Shown here in pieces: positions 1 through 6,526 of a stretch of 18,381 nucleotides of DNA. The first letter of the stretch is position 1. The number at the start of each line of letters is the position of its first letter. Both the position numbers and the translations under genes were made by a program. This DNA comes from JAWXCM01 sp034408745 (lineage in GTDB: Bacteria > Acidobacteriota > Terriglobia > Bryobacterales > Bryobacteraceae): the NCBI GenBank assembly GCA_034408745.1, contig JAWXCM010000217.1, positions 1 to 18,381 of the forward strand, in the 5' to 3' direction. The notes beneath the pieces are model-generated. The model searched no databases, was not told the DNA's origin, and was given only the letters and a program-made list of their open reading frames with translations.

Positions 1-1
1 C

Positions 2-328
2 GTGGAAAAGAGCCTCGGCACGGGGAACGGCGACGGCAAAGCGCAAGCTGGCGAGACGATCGTGATCGCCGTGCCCGACGGTGAAGCGTTCCGCGCAGCA
101 GAGTTGTTCAGTTCCGACTCCTGCGTCGATCTCACCACCCGGCTTTCAGATACGTGGCGCGACTACGACTACGTGGGGGCGACGGGCAAGACTTCTCTCG
201 CGCACATCCGCAAAGACTGCCCCACAGGTCATGAGATCCCGCTCTTCGTTCGTTATCAGCTTCCGGACAAGCCCGACCATATCCTGAAAGAGGGCACGGT
301 GGTCGTGCGCGTCGCGGGTCCCAGTTAG
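2..328 (+). CDS. C-terminal part of an unrecognised protein (5' end outside window)
   Basis: The reading frame is open from the first bases to a TAG at 326-328. The GTG at position 2 is probably an internal valine, because there is no room for a ribosome binding site and the window edge cuts the gene. About 108 residues are visible. Near the start is a GNGDGKAQAGE stretch, which resembles the Gly-Asp-Gly/Ala-Gly-Glu turn that opens many extracellular beta-sandwich (Ig-like/CARDB-like) domains. It is followed by alternating hydrophobic strands and two cysteines (in SSDSC and KDCPTG) that could form a disulfide, which would fit an exported protein. I do not recognise the family and assign no function. 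It converges on the dehydrogenase gene on the other strand, with only 12 bp between the two stop codons. Confidence 0.55.
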   Translation: MEKSLGTGNGDGKAQAGETIVIAVPDGEAFRAAELFSSDSCVDLTTRLSDTWRDYDYVGATGKTSLAHIRKDCPTGHEIPLFVRYQLPDKPDHILKEGTVVVRVAGPS

Positions 329-340
329 TTACCGTATCAC

Positions 341-1369
341 CTAACGGCCAGACAACGCCGAGCATTCAATCCACTTTCCATCTCGCCTTCTCGATTCGAG
401 CATTAACTGCGCCAGCTTCACGCTTCTGGCCGATTCCCCAGGCAGGCACAACTCCGGCTTCGCGCCAGTTCGGCAGCACTCGGCAAAGTACTCGATCTCA
501 GCCTGGTAGCCGTCCTTGCCGCTCAACTCGGGTGTCTCCGATTCGCCGTTGGCGCGGTACAGTGCAGGCGGCCGCCCCGCCGAGTCGTACTCCACCACCC
601 CTCGGTCACCGGCTACCGTGTAGTCCATCGAAAACGGGAATGCGCCCATGTGGTGCCAGCCACCAGTAATGGTGACAAAGCCGATGTCGGGGTAACGAAA
701 CTGCGCCATAATCATGTCAATCCCGTGCGCCATGTCCTCCGGTCCGGTCGCCGAGACCGCCTCGGGAACCCCGAACAGATGCAGGCACATATCCACATCG
801 TGAATGAGCAGGTCGAAAATGCCGCCGCCGCTTTTGGATGCGTCGAATTCCCACGGTCCCCAGCCCGGCACGGCGCAGCGCCGGCGGAAGAACGCCGAGC
901 GGATCGGACCGAGGCTGCCGTCGCGCATGTAGCCGGACAGCTTCTGGTAGGCCGGAAGAAAGCGCAGGACTTGCGCGACCATTAGAATGCGCCCCTGCCG
1001 TTCGGCTTCGGCGACCATCTGGTCGCAGGCCGCGCCGTCCAGCGCCATGGGCTTTTCGACCAGGACGTGCTTTCCGGCCCGCAACAACTGAAGCGTCACC
1101 GGAGCGTGGAGGTAAGTCGGCAGGCACACGTCGACCGCGTCAACGCTGTCATCGCCGGCCATTTCTTCGACCGAGCGATACCTCTTGACGCTGGTGAAAT
1201 CGAACTTCTGTGCCGGGCCGCCGAGGTTCCCCTCAATGCCGCTGAGGTCGCCCGCGAGCCGCTTCTCGTCCAGATCCATCACTGCGGCGAGGTCCGCGCC
1301 GGGGATGTTGGCAAGCGCCTTCAGGTGGGTCGCGCCCATGAATCCGAGTCCAGTCACGCCGATCCTCAT
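341..1369 (-). CDS. Gfo/Idh/MocA family NAD(P)-dependent oxidoreductase (operon gene 4)
   Basis: Predicted cytoplasmic dehydrogenase of 342 residues, the usual size for the family. The N-terminus carries the Rossmann dinucleotide motif GVTGLGFMG (residues 4-12). The family's EKP signature is at 105-107 (VLVEKPMAL), with the lysine taking part in catalysis. The substrate-domain motif GGGIFDLLIHDVD supplies D186 and H190, the Asp-x3-His pair expected of sugar or cyclitol dehydrogenases. The ATG at 1369 is chosen over an in-frame start 14 codons upstream: it begins directly with the Rossmann strand, has a GAGG ribosome binding site about 5 bases upstream, and overlaps the stop of the preceding gene as ATGA, implying translational coupling. 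It is the last gene of a four-gene operon. Substrate unknown; a sugar, sugar phosphate or inositol is likely from the family and from the aminotransferase neighbour. Confidence 0.93.
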   Translation of the reverse strand: MRIGVTGLGFMGATHLKALANIPGADLAAVMDLDEKRLAGDLSGIEGNLGGPAQKFDFTSVKRYRSVEEMAGDDSVDAVDVCLPTYLHAPVTLQLLRAGKHVLVEKPMALDGAACDQMVAEAERQGRILMVAQVLRFLPAYQKLSGYMRDGSLGPIRSAFFRRRCAVPGWGPWEFDASKSGGGIFDLLIHDVDMCLHLFGVPEAVSATGPEDMAHGIDMIMAQFRYPDIGFVTITGGWHHMGAFPFSMDYTVAGDRGVVEYDSAGRPPALYRANGESETPELSGKDGYQAEIEYFAECCRTGAKPELCLPGESARSVKLAQLMLESRRRDGKWIECSALSGR

Positions 1370-2409
1370 AGAACCTCGACCGCCCGGCCGGTTCGGGCCG
1401 ATTCGTAACAAGCGGTCAGTACCCTCTGGCTGCGCAGACCCGCCGTGGCGTCCACCTCGGGCGGCCGCCCTTCCAGTACTGCCTGGCTGAACGCCTCAAT
1501 CTCGGCGCGGTACATATTCACGGGTTCCGGCGAGATGTCGATCCCTCCCGGGCCTTCGCGTGCCTGGCCGGCGTCGTAGCCGCTGTCATGCTGCGCCAAA
1601 ATCGCCGTCATTTTGCCGGATGAGCCCTGCCCGATGGTTCCTTCGGCCAGAATGCTGCCCAGCGAACCGTGCAGTTCGAGCGCGTTCCTACTGCCCCGGT
1701 CGGTGATGCAGAAGAATGTATCCACCGTGCCGAGGGCGCCCGACAGGAACTCCAGCAGCGCCACCGCACTGTCCTCGCCGGGGTAGCCCTGCACCAGATT
1801 GCGCGTGAAGCAACTCACCCGCCCCACAGGCCCGAAAAACATTTCCAGCAGGTCGACGCAGTGGCCGCCCATGTCGATGAGCGAGCCGCCGCCACCAAGG
1901 GCCAGGTCCTGCCGCCAGGCACCCGGGATGGGCGGATACCAGCAGGAAAGTTGGGCCCGGCCGTAGACCAGTTTGCCGAGCCTCCCCTGATTGATGAGTT
2001 TCCTGGCCGCCTGGTGCCGGGAGTGGAACCGCATCATGAATCCGGCGCCGAATTGCACGCCCGCCGCCCGCGCCGCCTCCGCCATTTGCTCAGCCTCGGC
2101 CACAGTCATGCCGAGCGGCTTCTCGCAGAGAATGTGCTTCCCCGCGTGCGCCGAGGCCAGCATTTGCTCGTAGTGCAAATGAGCGGGGGTAGCAATGTAG
2201 ACGGCGTCGACGTCTGTCCGCAACAGATCCGCCACACTTGTTGCGGCAGTGCCGCCGAACTCGGCGGCCACTGCCCGGTTGGCTTCGGTATCGACGTCAA
2301 ACACCGCTGCCAGCACAGCGTTCGACGCCGCTGCGATGCCTTCCGGAATAGTCCGGCGGCGAGCTATGCCGCCGGACCCAATCACTCCCCACTTAACGCG
2401 CCTGGGCAT
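1366..2409 (-). CDS. Gfo/Idh/MocA family NAD(P)-dependent oxidoreductase (operon gene 3)
   Basis: A second dehydrogenase of the same family, 347 residues, clearly diverged from the downstream one. It has the Rossmann motif GVIGSGGIA (residues 8-16), EKP at 96-98 (ILCEKPLGM), and GGGGSLIDMGGHCVDLL with D179 and H183 as the probable catalytic Asp/His. The frame stays open a further 110 codons upstream, but that part is Arg/Ser/Pro-rich and lies antisense to nothing real: it is an out-of-frame reading of the aminotransferase gene. The ATG at 2409, immediately before the Rossmann strand (MPRRVKWGVIG), is therefore the start. It lies 17 bp inside the end of the aminotransferase gene, so the two are translated from one message. 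The 3' end overlaps the next gene by ATGA. Two paralogous dehydrogenases with one aminotransferase suggests two oxidation/reduction steps on one carbohydrate scaffold. Confidence 0.93.
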   Translation of the reverse strand: MPRRVKWGVIGSGGIARRRTIPEGIAAASNAVLAAVFDVDTEANRAVAAEFGGTAATSVADLLRTDVDAVYIATPAHLHYEQMLASAHAGKHILCEKPLGMTVAEAEQMAEAARAAGVQFGAGFMMRFHSRHQAARKLINQGRLGKLVYGRAQLSCWYPPIPGAWRQDLALGGGGSLIDMGGHCVDLLEMFFGPVGRVSCFTRNLVQGYPGEDSAVALLEFLSGALGTVDTFFCITDRGSRNALELHGSLGSILAEGTIGQGSSGKMTAILAQHDSGYDAGQAREGPGGIDISPEPVNMYRAEIEAFSQAVLEGRPPEVDATAGLRSQRVLTACYESARTGRAVEVL

Positions 2410-3691
2410 GGACCGGCTGCTTCGAGTAGGCCTTGATGACCTTGACCAGAGCATCGGCGATCTGGTGGCAGTTTTCCTCGGTGTAGGTCGGGTAGGCGAA
2501 GCAGGTGAACGTGTGCTTCTCGTGCCACAGAGCGTTGGGGACTTCCACGTGGCTGTAATCGGCGCTCGAGGGGGTCGTATATTCCTTCGAGCGGAAGGGG
2601 AAGCCGGAGTTGCCGAATCCGTTGCCCTCCTGGAAGGCTCGTTCGGTGTGGCACTGGGGCCAGAAGACCTTCCAGCATGGGGCGCCCTCAGCGGCGGCCG
2701 CGGCCACGAATTCGCGGATGTCGCAGTCCATGTTCTCAAGGTCGAGCGAGAAGGCCATCACGTACCAGCCATTGCGGCGTTCGGGAGTATCGACAGGATA
2801 ATACTTAACCTCCGGCAGATCCTTCAACGCGTCCACGATAATTCGGGCGTTGCGGCGCCGCGCCGGTAAGTTCCAGTCGTCCAGCCGGTCGAGTTCGGCC
2901 AGTCCGATGGCCGACTGCATTTCAGTCATGCGGTAGTTCCAGCCCACAATGTTGTGGATGTAGGGCAGTTTCTGCTCCAGTTCGAGCAGGCTCAGGCGCT
3001 GTTTCACGTCGTAGCCATGGTCGCGAAAGCTGCGGGCGCGCCAGGCCGCCTCTTCGTTATCGGTGGTTACCATGCCGCCCTCGCCACCTGTGGTAAAGAT
3101 CTTGTTCTGGCAGAAACTGCACGCGGCGATGTCGCCGATTGTGCCCGTCTTGCGGCCTTTGAACTCGCCCCCGTAAGCCTCGGCGTTGTCTTCGACGACG
3201 AACAGGTTATACTTCCTCGCCAGCGCCTGAATCTTGTCCATATCGCAGACGTTGCCGTACAGGTGGACGGGCATGATGGCTTTGGTTCGCTCGTTAACGA
3301 GCTTTTCCGCGCTCTCCACGCTGATGCAATGATCCTCCTTGTTCACGTCGGCGAAGCGCGGAATGGCCCCTGCCTGCACCACCGAGAAACTGGAGGCGAT
3401 GAAGGTGTAACTGGGCACGATCACTTCGTCGCCCGGCCCGATGCCGAGCGCGGCGAGTCCCACATGCAGCGCGGCCGTCCCGGTGGCTACGCTAATGGCG
3501 TACTTCGACCCCTGCCACTCGGCGAATCGTTTCTCGAACTCCATGCCGCGCTTCCCGGTCCAGTAGTTCACCTTCCCCGAGCGGAGCACGGTCTCCACTT
3601 CGTGGATGGCCCGTTCGCTGAACTGCGGCCAGGGTGGCAGTCCGGTTTTCACAGCCTTCACGCCGCCATCGATTGCCAGCGTTTCACTCAT
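2393..3691 (-). CDS. DegT/DnrJ/EryC1/StrS-family PLP-dependent aminotransferase (operon gene 2)
   Basis: A 432-residue fold-type I aminotransferase of the family that transaminates keto-sugars and keto-cyclitols using an amino acid donor. The substrate/phosphate-binding start WTGKRGMEFEKRFAEW (about 44-59) and the ATGTAALHVGL helix (69-79) are typical. The GDEVIVPSYTFIAS block lies at 87-100. VVEDNAEAYG places D168 under the PLP pyridine nitrogen, and SFCQNKIFTTGGEGG contains K197, the expected Schiff-base lysine. At 432 residues it is somewhat longer than the roughly 370-400 common in the family, with an extended region around 330-400 (WKVFWPQCHTERAF). The start ATG at 3691 has GGGAG about 6 bases upstream and lies 11 bp after the ROK stop. 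It is co-transcribed with two Gfo/Idh dehydrogenases, an arrangement like keto-sugar/aminosugar or aminocyclitol pathways. The specific substrate cannot be read from the sequence. Confidence 0.93.
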   Translation of the reverse strand: MSETLAIDGGVKAVKTGLPPWPQFSERAIHEVETVLRSGKVNYWTGKRGMEFEKRFAEWQGSKYAISVATGTAALHVGLAALGIGPGDEVIVPSYTFIASSFSVVQAGAIPRFADVNKEDHCISVESAEKLVNERTKAIMPVHLYGNVCDMDKIQALARKYNLFVVEDNAEAYGGEFKGRKTGTIGDIAACSFCQNKIFTTGGEGGMVTTDNEEAAWRARSFRDHGYDVKQRLSLLELEQKLPYIHNIVGWNYRMTEMQSAIGLAELDRLDDWNLPARRRNARIIVDALKDLPEVKYYPVDTPERRNGWYVMAFSLDLENMDCDIREFVAAAAAEGAPCWKVFWPQCHTERAFQEGNGFGNSGFPFRSKEYTTPSSADYSHVEVPNALWHEKHTFTCFAYPTYTEENCHQIADALVKVIKAYSKQPVHAQAR

Positions 3692-3702
3692 TTTCTACTC
3701 CC

Positions 3703-4941
3703 TTATTTCGCGGTGAGCACCACCGCTGTCTCTGTTGACTCTTCTTCCGAATCTTCGATCACGTCCGGGTTGGTCATTCGCCTGAGTAAGGCGCCGTCCT
3801 CGAACGAGTTCAGGAACGCCAGCGAAGCGGCGCCCTTCAGTCCGCTGTCGTGGCCGAGCGAACTGACGCGCAAGACCAGATGCTCCCGAAGTTTGGCCGC
3901 GCAGTGCCGCGCCAGTTCCTCTCCGATGTGAGCCAGAAGGAGATCCTGGCCATAGATCAGATCGCCGCCCAGAACGATCAGTTGCGGGTTCAGGATGTTG
4001 ACCAGGTGCGACAACCCGAAGCCGAGGGCGCGGCCAGCGCGGTCCATCACCGCAAGCGCGGCGGAATCGCCTTCCCGGGCCAGCGCGAAAACCTTGGTTA
4101 CCGGGTAGCTTTGCGGATCTTCGCCCTGCCGGCCGGATCTCTCAAGGTATTGCCGCACGATGTTTGGGCTGGATGCGATCGCCTCCAGGCAGCCGTTCTT
4201 GCCGCAATTGCAGCGGTCCGGAGCGGAGGCGTCTATCGTCAGGTGGCCGAATTCGCCGGCCATCCCGTCGTTACCCCTCAGCAGGTGGCCGTCCACGAAG
4301 CAGCCGATACCGATGCCGAGGCCGGCCAGAATGTAGACACAATTGGTGTAATTTTCGGCCACGCCCACCCAGTGCTCGGCGAGAATCGTGCAATGGCCGT
4401 CGTTACCGTAAAAAACAGGCATTTCGAGCGACGGTTCCAGCCCCTGCCGCAAGGGATAGTCCTTCCAGCCGAGGTTTACCGCGGTTACGCGGCCGGCGTC
4501 GTCCATAAGTCCTGTGTAACTGACGCCGGCCGCCAACACCCGCGAACGCTCGCCATCCCCCATGCTTTGCCGGATCATCTCGACGCCCTTTGCGATACGC
4601 CTGATATCGAACGGCCGACTGAAGGAAATCTCCTCCTCCCAGCGGTAGCTGATGTCACCCAGAAAGTCGGCGAGGCCCACCCGCACGCGCGTGCCCGCCA
4701 GGTCCACTACCACGAAGTAGCCCGCATCGGGACGTAACTTTAACACTTCGCGATTGCGCCCGCCGCTGGAGCGCAGTTCACCCACGCACTGGACGGTTCC
4801 GCTCTTCAGCAGATGCTGGATGGTCAGGCTGACGCAAGCTGGATTCAACCCCGTTGAATGAATGATTTCCTTGCGGGTCGCGGTGCGGCGCTGGTACAAC
4901 AGGCCGAGAACATCGCGAAACCACTGCTCGGCGATTTTCAT
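3703..4941 (-). CDS. ROK-family transcriptional regulator, winged HTH plus sugar-kinase-like domain (operon gene 1)
   Basis: A 412-residue regulator of the NagC/XylR type. Residues about 9-55 form a winged helix-turn-helix (TRKEIIHSTGLNPACVSLTI is the recognition region). The rest is a ROK domain: DLAGTRVRVG (80-89, phosphate-binding loop), GNDGHCTILAEHW with N180-D181, GLGIGIG (207-213), and GEFGHL (from G229) followed by CNCGKNGC. The ligands H233, C244, C246 and C251 make a complete structural zinc site. The Asp of the ND motif, the catalytic base in ROK kinases, is retained, so residual kinase activity cannot be excluded; the HTH argues for a sugar- or sugar-phosphate-responsive repressor. 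The start ATG at 4941 has a strong GGGAGG site. It heads the operon and probably controls itself and the three enzymes through the AT-rich palindrome at 5010-5031. The C-terminus ends in an acidic tail (EDSEEESTE). Confidence 0.92.
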   Translation of the reverse strand: MKIAEQWFRDVLGLLYQRRTATRKEIIHSTGLNPACVSLTIQHLLKSGTVQCVGELRSSGGRNREVLKLRPDAGYFVVVDLAGTRVRVGLADFLGDISYRWEEEISFSRPFDIRRIAKGVEMIRQSMGDGERSRVLAAGVSYTGLMDDAGRVTAVNLGWKDYPLRQGLEPSLEMPVFYGNDGHCTILAEHWVGVAENYTNCVYILAGLGIGIGCFVDGHLLRGNDGMAGEFGHLTIDASAPDRCNCGKNGCLEAIASSPNIVRQYLERSGRQGEDPQSYPVTKVFALAREGDSAALAVMDRAGRALGFGLSHLVNILNPQLIVLGGDLIYGQDLLLAHIGEELARHCAAKLREHLVLRVSSLGHDSGLKGAASLAFLNSFEDGALLRRMTNPDVIEDSEEESTETAVVLTAK

Positions 4942-5009
4942 TCGATCCTCCCGTTTTCACGGTGCCCAGGCGCCGTCGGCTGAGAGCATGGGTAGCCCCC
5001 AATACTAGT

Positions 5010-5031
5010 TATTATAAGACTTAACATAATA
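5010..5031. promoter_or_regulatory. Candidate operator: AT-rich inverted repeat over the -10 box
   Basis: TATTAT-N10-ATAATA is a 6-bp perfect inverted repeat with a 10-bp centre. Its left arm overlaps the -10 hexamer of the operon promoter and its right arm lies in the spacer. A second perfect palindrome, GCAAGCTTGC (5036-5045), overlaps the -35 box. ROK repressors bind AT-rich dyads, so autoregulation by the adjacent ROK protein is a reasonable inference, but the match to any known ROK site was not tested. Confidence 0.4.
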
Positions 5032-5039
5032 GATAGCAA
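5011..5039 (-). promoter_or_regulatory. Sigma-70-like promoter of the ROK/aminotransferase operon
   Basis: Read on the minus strand, TTGCTA (5039-5034) is followed by a 17-base spacer and a perfect TATAAT (5016-5011). This puts the transcription start near 5004, about 60 bases upstream of the ROK start codon. The region is conspicuously AT-rich in an otherwise GC-rich window. The sequence pattern is direct; promoter activity is inferred. Confidence 0.65.
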
Positions 5040-5121
5040 GCTTGCCTGTAAGTCGTCAGGGGGGCCGTTTGAGAAGAAGACGTCAGCCTTGCTCTACCTG
5101 TTCTACTTTTTGATTACTTCA

Positions 5122-5301
5122 CTAATACTGCGGGTTAAGCCCAGGGCATAAAGTCTTCCAGTCTTCAGGGTTTTCGCCCTGGAGGGCCATGGGTGACGGC
5201 ATTGAGGGAGACTTTGGCTCTGTCTTCGTGGGTGACGGGGCCCTTTGAGCGGGCTCCCTTGAGGCGGGAGGCGAGTGTTTGCCTTCGGTGCGAGGCTTCA
5301 T
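5122..5301 (-). CDS. Doubtful small ORF, 59 codons, proline-rich and basic
   Basis: An ATG at 5301 with AAGGAGG upstream (spacing about 11, rather long) opens a frame ending with TAG at 5122-5124. The product is low-complexity (many Pro, Ser, Lys, Glu) with a short less biased end (EDWKTLCPGLNPQY). It has no signal peptide, membrane segment or recognisable domain, and its third-codon GC is lower than in neighbouring genes. It lies just upstream of the ROK promoter in the same orientation. This may be chance or the tail of a decayed gene; I would not call it real without homologues. Confidence 0.2.
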   Translation of the reverse strand: MKPRTEGKHSPPASREPAQRAPSPTKTEPKSPSMPSPMALQGENPEDWKTLCPGLNPQY

Positions 5302-5509
5302 TTCCGTCAGGCCCTCCTTTTGGGCCCTCAAGTGAAGTCTAGCGTGGCGGAATCGAGCTGGGTGTGGAAGTTGTGGATTCTATTGCGCAAGATTCCTGAA
5401 CTGGGGGTTGAGCCTGTGGGAAGATCTCATTCCACTGCAGAACCACCACGGACGATGGCAGACCTCGGCGGCCGCCCACCTTGGGGCAAGATCCCGACCA
5501 GACGCCACG

Positions 5510-6037
5510 GGGGCGATTTACTGGACGCCGGCCGACGCCTCGGCGCCGCCCGTGCGTCTGTTCGAAGGCGATCAGGCGAGCCCGCGCCTTGGCAAACCAG
5601 AGCCAGTCGCGCCGGCTCCGACGCCGCAGGTGGACCCATCGTTCTCTCCGGATGGCCAGTGGTTGGCCTACAGTGCGTTCGAGTCGGGCACGAGCGAGAT
5701 CTATGTCCGTTCGTATTCCGGCCGGGGCGGCCGATGGCAGATTTCGAACGGCGGAGGAGAATCCGCAGTGTGGGTGCGACGCGGTCAGGAACTCTTCTAC
5801 AGCGCGCCCGAAGGCATAATGGCCGTCCCCTATACCGTTTCGGGCGGGCAGTTTGTTCCCGGCAGAGCCCGCCTGTGGACCAAACAACGTCCCACCTCAG
5901 CCTCAGCCTTCGCCTGGGACGTGGCGCCGGACGGGAAACAGATTATTTTGATGCCCGGACGCGACGCCAGCCCCGACAACGCGTCGGGGCGCCAATTGAC
6001 ATTCGTATTCCACTTCCTCGACGAGGTCAGACGGAGG
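5510..6037 (+). pseudogene. C-terminal remnant of a PD40/WD40 propeller protein (acidobacterial Ser/Thr-kinase or TolB type)
   Basis: One frame carries the last propeller blades typical of large acidobacterial proteins in which a PknB-like kinase is followed by PD40 repeats. GAIYWTPAD, then FSPDGQWLAYSAFESG with SEIYVRSY, GRWQISNGGGESAVW, QELFYSAPEGIMAVPY, WDVAPDGKQIILM, and finally LTFVFHFLDEVRRR, which corresponds to the conserved FxDELRRR end of such proteins. Everything N-terminal (kinase domain, transmembrane segment, earlier blades) is absent. The natural stop after the final arginines is lost: the frame runs on as unrelated sequence to 6331. No credible start codon or ribosome binding site precedes it. 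I call it a truncated pseudogene. Full-length relatives are usually 800-900 residues; this is about 176 codons. Confidence 0.7.
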
Positions 6038-6483
6038 CCCGGACGTCTGGCATCGGTAGAGGACCGTCGGCTTCAAGCCGATCTCATCGCACAGCTTCGA
6101 GCCCAGCTCCTTGTCCAGCGGATGCCGCAAGCTGTCGCAACCTGTGCGCAGCCTTCGTCTCATTCGGAACCCTGGTCGGCTGGCCCTCATGCGGCGATGT
6201 TGCTTGCGCCTGCGACTCGGAACGCGACGGCATTTGTTGATTCAACTGGCATTGTCTCTTGCGGAATCCCGGGTAATTGCCGCGAGCAGGAAGTTGTCGT
6301 GCAGCGAGAACTCGAGACTGCGGTCTTCTGACAAACCACGGTTTCGATATCGTCCGACTCTTTTCGACATGAGAAAGGATGTCACCTGACCCGGTCTTGC
6401 CGGGCCTTTTCCTTCCCTGCTCACTACCACAGCTTTTAGTTAGCTGCAAGCACCGGGAGGCCCCTCATCGCCTACTCCGCTAC
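6038..6483. other. Intergenic stretch with nothing recognised
   Basis: Between the propeller remnant and the receptor terminator I find only short overlapping frames on both strands (for example 6111-6389 + and 6242-6430 -). They have no domains, signal peptides or convincing ribosome binding sites. The stretch is probably decayed or non-coding. A weak plus-strand hairpin near 6390 is listed separately. Confidence 0.5.
6390..6412 (+). terminator. Weak plus-strand terminator-like hairpin
   Basis: CCCGG (6390-6394), a 5-base loop, CCGGG (6400-6404), then CC and TTTT (6407-6410). The stem is only 5 bp, so this is tentative. It could be the leftover terminator of the propeller remnant upstream. 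Confidence 0.3.
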
Positions 6484-6515
6484 GCAAAAGAGCCGACCGT
6501 CGCCGACTCTTTTGC
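6484..6515 (-). terminator. Rho-independent-type terminator of the downstream TonB receptor gene
   Basis: Eleven bases after the receptor stop, GCAAAAGAG (6484-6492) and CTCTTTTGC (6507-6515) are perfect inverted repeats. On the minus-strand RNA the inner bases pair as well (UCGGC with GUCGG, using two G-U wobbles), giving a 14-bp stem with a GACG tetraloop. On the plus strand those wobbles become C-A mismatches, so the hairpin is directional and fits termination of the minus-strand message. The U-run lies inside the 3' arm instead of after it. Confidence 0.6.
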
Positions 6516-6526
6516 TCAGCACACAC

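Noticed and set aside
324..345. GTTAG-N12-CTAAC inverted repeat between the converging stops as a bidirectional terminator
   Set aside because: Only 5 bp, no T-run, and it is largely explained by both genes ending in TAG.
1669..2436. 255-codon plus-strand ORF antisense to the second dehydrogenase
   Set aside because: His/Arg/Ala-rich with no domain, fully overlapped by a well-supported gene on the other strand.
2410..2739. 110-codon N-terminal extension of the second dehydrogenase
   Set aside because: The sequence is Arg/Ser/Pro-rich and is an out-of-frame reading of the aminotransferase gene; the Rossmann motif begins just after the ATG at 2409.
2954..4737. Long plus-strand ORFs (2954-3931, 3850-4737) antisense to the aminotransferase and ROK genes
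   Set aside because: Mirror frames of strongly supported genes; no ribosome binding sites or domains.
5275..6240. 321-codon plus-strand ORF overlapping the propeller remnant
   Set aside because: Arg/Ala/Gly-rich shadow; the PD40 motifs are in the adjacent frame.
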